From Anaerolineae bacterium CG2_30_64_16 (lineage in GTDB: Bacteria > Chloroflexota > Anaerolineae > CG2-30-64-16): 10,811 bases of DNA. Shown here piece by piece: positions 6,594 to 10,811 of the stretch. Made by a program: the position numbers and the translations under genes. The DNA is taken from assembly GCA_001871755.1 (NCBI GenBank), contig MNXL01000363.1:1-10811 (forward strand), given 5' to 3'. Each line of letters begins with the position of its first letter. The first letter of the stretch is position 1. Under the pieces are notes generated by a model. It was not told the DNA's origin and made no database searches. It saw only the letters and a program-made list of their open reading frames with translations.

Positions 6594-7733
6594 CTATCGA
6601 AATATCAGTCTTACGTAGCGAATCCCCTGCCCCGCCGGCTGGACGCACCAGAAGACCACGAGCAGAGCCTGTCCTGAGGAAGCCGAAGGGTCGAAGGATC
6701 GAAGGGTCTTGTCGGGCAGCAACGTCACGGATGGCTCGCCGAACGAGAAGTCCTTCCATGCGCTGTGTTCGCCCGAAGTCCCGCTCTGTGTCCGCGTCTG
6801 GGCACGCCAGACGATTTCGTTCGACTCGACCCCGAAGTCGTTCTCCGTGGGCCTCACCACCGCCAGCCACACGCCAGGCTCGCCGTGCTTGCGCTGGTTG
6901 TAGATGAACAACGCGCGGCCATCGGGCAACGCGGCGAGAGCGGTCGATTGGCCCATGATTCCCGTCGAACGGGTCGGCTGCCACGTGTCGCCGCCATCCA
7001 GCGAAATGGCGTAGGCGTTCGGGTGGTTCGACTTGTCCTGCTGGTTGAGATGCCACGCCGTGCCGAGCAAGCGACCGTCGGCGAGCTCGATCACCCACGC
7101 TTCGGCGCCGGTCGAGCCTTCGCTGTCGAAGCGGATCATCGAGTTGTGTCGCCAGGTTCTGCCGTGGTCATCGCTGCGCAGGGCGACGATCTGGTTGCGA
7201 TCAACGACGAGCGTGGGATCGAACGTGTTGTACGGCGCGTAACAGCAGATCATGCGACCTGAGCGCATGACCGTCAGCGCGCCGGGGGCTTCGGCCGCGC
7301 CGGGGATCGGCATGGGGATGACCGCCGGTTCGGCCCACGTCCTGCCGCTGTCCGACCTGGACCAGATCAACTCGTTGGCTTTCATCCCTTGCGTCGCGTC
7401 GGACCAGAACGTCTCGCCGGGCGTCTCGATGGGAAACTGAATTCCATAATAGAATAGATCACCATTCGGTGCACGGCTCACCGAGCCGAAGATCGAGTAT
7501 CGGTCCTTGAGGTGAGGCCAGAGCAACTGCCCCTCCGACCAGGTTCTGCCGCCGTCCTGCGAGCGCGCCAGCATCGGTTTGAAATCGTTGACGCCGAGCT
7601 GCGACTGCACCATGAAGGAGCAAACGACGTCGCCTTCCTTCGTGACCGCGCACCGCGGGCCGGCCGCGATGGCCGTGGGCGTGCCCGGCTGACGCAGTGT
7701 GACCCAACCTTCGGAAAGTGTTTCGAATGTCAT
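6594..7733 (-). CDS. Sialidase-like Asp-box beta-propeller protein (propeller 2) with repeat-derived insertion
   Basis: This 379-residue protein has the six-bladed propeller pattern of BNR/Asp-box sialidases. Asp boxes are SQDGGRTW (58-65), SDDHGRTW (187-194) and SLDGGDTW (244-251), plus a degenerate RSDSGRTW (126-133). EAWVIELADGRLL (211-223) resembles the conserved sialidase glutamate strand, but the arginine usually following it is absent and no clear FRIP arginine motif is seen. There is no signal peptide, so the protein may be cytoplasmic. GGAGGA lies a few bases upstream of ATG 7733, and the gene is 27 bp after the beta-sandwich gene. Near the C-terminus, residues 344-356 (LRSFDPSASSGQA) interrupt an otherwise clean alignment with the other propeller and match a known style of dispersed repeat. 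Glycosidase activity is possible but unproven. It could be a lyase or a binding propeller. Confidence 0.83.
   Translation of the reverse strand: MTFETLSEGWVTLRQPGTPTAIAAGPRCAVTKEGDVVCSFMVQSQLGVNDFKPMLARSQDGGRTWSEGQLLWPHLKDRYSIFGSVSRAPNGDLFYYGIQFPIETPGETFWSDATQGMKANELIWSRSDSGRTWAEPAVIPMPIPGAAEAPGALTVMRSGRMICCYAPYNTFDPTLVVDRNQIVALRSDDHGRTWRHNSMIRFDSEGSTGAEAWVIELADGRLLGTAWHLNQQDKSNHPNAYAISLDGGDTWQPTRSTGIMGQSTALAALPDGRALFIYNQRKHGEPGVWLAVVRPTENDFGVESNEIVWRAQTRTQSGTSGEHSAWKDFSFGEPSVTLLPDKTLRSFDPSASSGQALLVVFWCVQPAGQGIRYVRLIFR
6666..6704. repeat. 39-bp in-frame repeat insertion inside a propeller gene
   Basis: Removing these 13 codons leaves PDKT-LLVVFW, which aligns without gaps with NDGA-LFAAFW (residues 350-359) of the other propeller. 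The inserted peptide FDPSASSGQA resembles translations of the AGCCTGTCCTGAG...GAAGGG repeat that I know from environmental bacterial genomes. The right part is three tandem 8-mers: GAAGGGTC, GAAGGATC and GAAGGGTC at 6685-6708. The insertion length is a multiple of three, so the gene stays open. Confidence 0.7.
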
Positions 7734-7760
7734 GGTTCTCCTCCGTCAATCATCACCGCT

Positions 7761-8450
7761 TCACGCGAATTCGATCCGCACTTCGTCCAGCCACACGTAC
7801 CCTTCGGGCAGGCGCGAGCGCCAGACCGGATAGTCCCTCTCCGGGCGCAGCCGGTGCGGATTACCCGCAAGCGGACCCATCGGCGCAATGTCGAGCGGAT
7901 GCAGCACCCGCAGGATGTCGGTGTTCACGTCGCGCAGCACCACCGGCAGCGGGATTTCGCCGTAGAAGTCGGTCCGGTCGTGCCGTGCGCCCAGGCAGGT
8001 CCACTGCGCCGGATCGGGAACGGCGGTGACGGTCTGCTCGCTCCAGTCGGGCGTGACGCGGAAGGGCTGCCCGGTGAGCAGCCAGCCGGAGCAGAGCCCG
8101 CCCTGCACCGCCTGGCACAGCAGCAGGAGCCGCGCGCCCTTCGCCTCCACCTCGCCCCGGAGGCGCAGCGTGATGCGGGCATGGGTGAAGTCGGTGGGGT
8201 AGCCGCCCCGGGCGAAACGGTTCTCCCCTTCCACCTCGCGCTGGTGCTCGCCGGGCCGGCCGCGGGTATTCAGCATGTACAGCAGGTGCAGGTACCCCGC
8301 GCCGGGCGGGGCGTGGTTGTAGTCGATCCACCACGGGCTGCGGCTGATCGCGCCGCCGTCCCGGATCTCCAGCGGTTTGGGGCCGGTCGCGTTGCTGATC
8401 CAGCCGTACCACCCCCCCGGGCCGTCGTCGAAGGTTTCAACGTATCTCAT
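7761..8450 (-). CDS. Beta-sandwich-like (possible carbohydrate-binding) protein of unknown family
   Basis: I do not recognise the family. The 229-residue protein starts with FDDGPGGWYGW (7-17) and ends with a strand VWLDEVRIEFA (219-229). Together with the many aromatic residues and alternating strand pattern, this is typical of jelly-roll or concanavalin-like carbohydrate-binding domains. It has no signal peptide, membrane segment or obvious catalytic motif. ATG 8450 is chosen for the GAGGAG 8 bases upstream. An upstream frame to 8585 overlaps the previous gene. Its place between two paralogous sialidase-like propellers (52 bp after one, 27 bp before the other) implies work on the same glycan. 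A stand-alone lectin or a non-hydrolytic sugar-modifying enzyme are both possible. Confidence 0.72.
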   Translation of the reverse strand: MRYVETFDDGPGGWYGWISNATGPKPLEIRDGGAISRSPWWIDYNHAPPGAGYLHLLYMLNTRGRPGEHQREVEGENRFARGGYPTDFTHARITLRLRGEVEAKGARLLLLCQAVQGGLCSGWLLTGQPFRVTPDWSEQTVTAVPDPAQWTCLGARHDRTDFYGEIPLPVVLRDVNTDILRVLHPLDIAPMGPLAGNPHRLRPERDYPVWRSRLPEGYVWLDEVRIEFA

Positions 8451-8502
8451 TGCAGGGACTCCTCTGGACAATGCCCTCCCCGGCTCCAGGGCTACCGTTC
8501 CT

Positions 8503-9633
8503 TCAGCCGACCGACAGCTTGTACCACCGGATGACGGACACGCAGTCCTCGTAGCACCAGAAGGCCGCGAAGAGGGCGCCGTCATTGAGGCGAGTCACAC
8601 AGGGCGCGCCGAAGCGCAGCACCTGGAAGTTCTGCACCATGTTGCTGGAGTCGCCGGTCAGGCCCTGGACTGCCGCGCCCCAGATAGCAGCCTCGTCGTC
8701 GTTGACCCAACGATCTCCCTCCAAATGCGACAGGTTGGCCCACAAACCAGCGCGATCCATGCGGCGGTAGATGCAGAGCACGCGGCCATCGTCTAGGACT
8801 TGCGGGGTCAGCGTCTGTCCGTGCAGGTCGGTTGACCGGGGGGCCGACCAGGTATTGCCGCCATCCGCGCTGACGGCGTATTGGTTCGGCAGATCGGTCC
8901 CGGCGACCTGGTCGTAGGCCCATGCCACCGCCAACAGCCGTCCATCGGGCAGCTCGGCGATCTTGGATTCCCAGTAGATGACCCGTTCTTGCGGGTCCCG
9001 CATCACGTCCCGGTATTCGGGCCAGCTCCGCCCGCGGTCGCGCGAGATGAATGCCACCATCCTCATGCCGTTGGGACAGTCGCCATCCCACCCCCGCCAG
9101 GTGGAGGTGGGCAGGAACCAGCGGCCATCGCGCAGGGGGACAATCGGGCAGCACAGCTCGAAGGACGGGCCTACCAGCGGCGCGGTCAGTGGCTCAGGTG
9201 GGCCCCACGTGTGGCCTCCATCCGCCGACCAGAGGAGCAGGGTCTCGGTGGGCACGAAGCCCAGATTCTCTGGGTTGGCCAGGCCCTCTTCGGGATGGGC
9301 GGTGCGATCGGCGCGCACCATGAACGCCACGGCGCCGTCGGCCCACGGCGCGCCGTCGGGCAGCGCCGTCAGGCGAACCGCGTCCGAGGTGAGCCGATCT
9401 ATCGTGCCGGGGTAGATGGGCCCCTGGAGGCGCCACGTCTGCCCCCCGTCCGCGGATCGGGCCAGGCAGGTATGGCAGTTTGCCGACTCGAACGCCTCAC
9501 CCAGAACCAGCGAACAGAGCAGCTCGCCGTTTGCCAACTGCACGACAGACGGGAAGTAGGCATGGACGGCGCGGACATGCGGCTTTGGGTTTCGATAGAT
9601 CAAACCCGTCCCAAGAACAGCGATTTCTGACAT
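8503..9633 (-). CDS. Sialidase-like Asp-box beta-propeller protein (propeller 1)
   Basis: This 376-residue Asp-box protein is paralogous to the product of 6594-7733. Asp boxes are SADGGQTW (60-67), SADGGHTW (136-143), SRDRGRSW (197-204) and SADGGNTW (255-262). The strand YWESKIAELPDGRLL (220-234) resembles the glutamate strand of GH33 sialidases. The position of the usual F-R-I-P arginine reads AYFPSVVQL (25-33), and the arginine expected after the glutamate strand is replaced (LLAVAWAY), so the classical arginine triad is not evident. No signal peptide is present. ATG 9633 is supported by AAGGAGG 5 bases upstream. The reading frame continues to 9756 only through a palindromic intergenic repeat. 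Likely roles are an exo-glycosidase on an imported glycan or a non-sialidase propeller. Confidence 0.85.
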   Translation of the reverse strand: MSEIAVLGTGLIYRNPKPHVRAVHAYFPSVVQLANGELLCSLVLGEAFESANCHTCLARSADGGQTWRLQGPIYPGTIDRLTSDAVRLTALPDGAPWADGAVAFMVRADRTAHPEEGLANPENLGFVPTETLLLWSADGGHTWGPPEPLTAPLVGPSFELCCPIVPLRDGRWFLPTSTWRGWDGDCPNGMRMVAFISRDRGRSWPEYRDVMRDPQERVIYWESKIAELPDGRLLAVAWAYDQVAGTDLPNQYAVSADGGNTWSAPRSTDLHGQTLTPQVLDDGRVLCIYRRMDRAGLWANLSHLEGDRWVNDDEAAIWGAAVQGLTGDSSNMVQNFQVLRFGAPCVTRLNDGALFAAFWCYEDCVSVIRWYKLSVG

Positions 9634-9650
9634 GGGTCCTCCTTCCAGGT

Positions 9651-9734
9651 GTACTAGTGGGTCGTTCAATATGCTCGTAGCCATTGTTTGAGCGTGAATA
9701 ATGGCTATACTCATGTCAAACGATCCACTAGTAC
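9651..9734. repeat. 84-bp nested imperfect palindrome
   Basis: The outer arms GTACTAGTGGGTCGTT (9651-9666) and its complement at 9719-9734 match at 15 of 16 positions. The inner arms TAGCCATT (9678-9685) and AATGGCTA (9700-9707) match perfectly around a 14-base loop. The unpaired stretches between outer and inner stems are both 11 bases long, so the element is symmetric. It could be a small MITE-like element, a remnant of one, or a large regulatory structure upstream of propeller 1. Confidence 0.65.
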
Positions 9735-9756
9735 AGGTGGGCCGAAGTATCCTCAC

Positions 9757-9821
9757 GGTTCGTAGTAACGACTTCAGTCGTTCCGTAGCGCCGACAACGA
9801 CTAAAGTCGTTACTACGAACC
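9757..9821. repeat. AGTAACGACT hairpin repeat, copy B
   Basis: Two 26-base arms (9757-9782 and 9796-9821) pair at 25 of 26 positions around a 13-base loop. Within each arm AACGACT and AGTCGTT form a smaller palindrome. It shares an exact 20-mer with the copy at 1153-1172. No U-tract follows on either strand, so it is not a standard terminator, although such a strong hairpin after the lyase gene could slow RNA decay or transcription. Confidence 0.78.
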
Positions 9822-9876
9822 CTTGCCGTACCTGCGTCCAGAGGTACCAGACATAGGCCGTCGGGCGTGAGGCCCG

Positions 9877-10773
9877 TCAGCCCGCCCATTTGAAGAATCC
9901 GATCTCCTCCAACATCTCGCGCAGCCGGCCGCGCTGGGCATCGGTCAGCGACAAGAGCGGCGGCCGCGGGTTGCCAAGGTCGAAGCCCAGGAGCCGCATG
10001 ATCTCCTTGACGGCCGCCAGGGAGGGGAACGACAGGAAGGTGCTCACGGTCCAGTTGATCTTGGCCTGCAGCCCCTCCGCGGCCTTTACGTCGCCGGCCC
10101 GAAACGCCGTGTAGGCGTCCACGAACACCCGCGGCAGGAAATTCTCCGTCGTGCCGATGGCCCCATCTGCCCCCATCGCCTGCGCGGCCAACATGACCTC
10201 GTCCGCGCCGGAGAGGACGTTGAAGCGCCCTTCGTCCAGCTCGACGATCTTTCGCATGCTGTACATGTCGTACGCCGTGTACTTCATGCCGCGCAGGTTG
10301 GGTACGGCGCTGATCAGCTCCCGCACGATGTCCACGGCTACGGTCACCCCGGTGGCGCCGGGGATGTTGTAGATGTAGAAGGGGAGGCCGGATGCCGCGG
10401 CGACCTGGATGTAGTACTGTTTCACCCCCTCGGGGCCGACATTGTAGTAGAAAGGCGGGATGGAACTCGTCGCGTCGGCGCCGATCTCCGCCGCGTGCGC
10501 GGCCAGGGTACATGCCACCCGCGTGGTCAGCGCGCCCACATGCACCACCACCGGCACACGGCCCTTGACCTGCCGGACAACGGCCTCCGCAACGGTGCAG
10601 CGCTCGGCCTCCGACATCAGCAGGCCTTCCCCGGTGGAGCCGAGGATGTAGAAGCCCGTAAGGCCGCGCGCCAGTTGCCACTCCAGCAGATCGGACAGGA
10701 CGGTGAAGTTGACGTTCCCCTCCGCGTCAAAGGGGGTCAGTAGAGCCGACATCATGCCGGTGAGTTGGAACAT
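9877..10773 (-). CDS. N-acetylneuraminate-lyase-like class I aldolase (paralogue 1)
   Basis: This 298-residue protein has the normal length of N-acetylneuraminate lyase (NanA), which splits sialic acid into N-acetylmannosamine and pyruvate in the cytoplasm. Visible motifs are GSTGEG (45-50), IYNIPGATGV with Y135, the predicted Schiff-base lysine K164 in GMKYTAYD, GADEV with D191 and E192 (the NAL pair that contacts the sialic acid glycerol chain), and GTTEN at 207-211 where NanA has GSTYN. These make it the most NanA-like of the three lyases here. ATG 10773 is preceded by a weaker GAGGCGG, 6 bases upstream. It is separated from the propeller genes by palindromic repeats. A different 2-keto-3-deoxy acid substrate remains possible, so no symbol is given. 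Confidence 0.87.
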   Translation of the reverse strand: MFQLTGMMSALLTPFDAEGNVNFTVLSDLLEWQLARGLTGFYILGSTGEGLLMSEAERCTVAEAVVRQVKGRVPVVVHVGALTTRVACTLAAHAAEIGADATSSIPPFYYNVGPEGVKQYYIQVAAASGLPFYIYNIPGATGVTVAVDIVRELISAVPNLRGMKYTAYDMYSMRKIVELDEGRFNVLSGADEVMLAAQAMGADGAIGTTENFLPRVFVDAYTAFRAGDVKAAEGLQAKINWTVSTFLSFPSLAAVKEIMRLLGFDLGNPRPPLLSLTDAQRGRLREMLEEIGFFKWAG

Positions 10774-10811
10774 AAGGAGCCGCCTCGAATGGGAGATCTA
10801 CCAGGCCGTCC

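Larger units (their letters stand above)
9634..9876. other. 243-bp intergenic region with two large palindromes
   Basis: The gap between the sialic-acid-lyase-like gene and propeller 1 contains the ribosome binding site of propeller 1, an 84-bp nested palindrome and a 65-bp hairpin repeat. The minus-strand sequence TTTGACATGAGT at 9720-9709 repeats the -35 region of the promoter at 6546-6551, but no acceptable -10 box lies 16-18 bases downstream. The propeller promoter is expected here, yet I cannot place it with confidence. Confidence 0.6.

Noticed and set aside
7512..8534. A 340-codon open frame on the plus strand
   Set aside because: It is antisense to the beta-sandwich and propeller genes and crosses their intergenic gap. 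Its composition is low-complexity R/A/P-rich.
9634..9756. N-terminal extension of propeller 1 to 9756
   Set aside because: The extension is encoded by the palindromic intergenic element, while ATG 9633 has AAGGAGG at ideal spacing and the family-like sequence begins there.
9757..9821. Intrinsic terminator after the N-acetylneuraminate-lyase-like gene
   Set aside because: The hairpin is strong, but no run of T follows on the minus strand, and the same sequence recurs as a repeat elsewhere.
10798..10811. Possible end of an upstream minus-strand gene (TAG, complement at 10798-10800)
   Set aside because: Only a few codons are visible before the window edge, too little to support a gene call.
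1..10811. CRISPR array, tRNA or rRNA genes, transposase
   Set aside because: No regularly spaced direct repeats, cloverleaf-type sequences, rRNA motifs or transposase-like proteins were seen on reading both strands. The repeats found are palindromic and dispersed.

Overview
The window is a GC-rich bacterial catabolic gene cluster in which all eleven recognisable genes lie on the minus strand, so transcription runs from the right edge to the left. The dense packing (two ATGA stop/start overlaps, strong AGGAG-type ribosome binding sites) is clearly bacterial. Several dispersed repeats resemble those I associate with large environmental genomes such as Chloroflexota (Anaerolineae-like): a 'DPSASSGQA'-coding insertion, a 9-bp periodic CAAAG repeat, and GTAGTAACGACT hairpins. 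This placement is an inference from style, not a demonstrated assignment.

Layout in transcription order. (1) 10773-9877 encodes an N-acetylneuraminate-lyase-like aldolase. A 243-bp intergenic stretch follows that holds two large palindromes. (2) 9633-6594 encodes two paralogous Asp-box (sialidase-like) beta-propellers flanking a small beta-sandwich-like protein of unknown family. (3) A 111-bp gap carries a good sigma70-type promoter with a perfect 7-bp inverted repeat in its spacer. It precedes a tightly packed run: a second dihydrodipicolinate-synthase (DHDPS) superfamily lyase, an amidohydrolase-fold protein that has lost its metal ligands, an intact-looking amidohydrolase, a DeoR-family repressor, and a class I aldolase with a TTG start. 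(4) After a 130-bp gap holding a decayed NagB-like C-terminus come a NagB-like sugar-phosphate isomerase/deaminase relative with a rebuilt active site and a third DHDPS-superfamily lyase. Repeats fill the remaining left edge.

Functional reading (inference). The families fit uptake-coupled breakdown of a sugar, amino sugar or sugar acid. Sialidase-like propellers and the beta-sandwich protein would recognise or trim the carbohydrate. The three DHDPS-fold lyases would cleave or dehydrate 2-keto acids. The amidohydrolases would open a lactone, deacetylate or decarboxylate. The NagB-like protein would isomerise or deaminate. The class I aldolase would split the product into central intermediates, and the DeoR repressor would sense a phosphorylated intermediate. 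No transporter, kinase or epimerase lies in the window, and the propellers lack the usual sialidase arginines and signal peptides. The substrate may therefore not be sialic acid, and the pathway may be undescribed.
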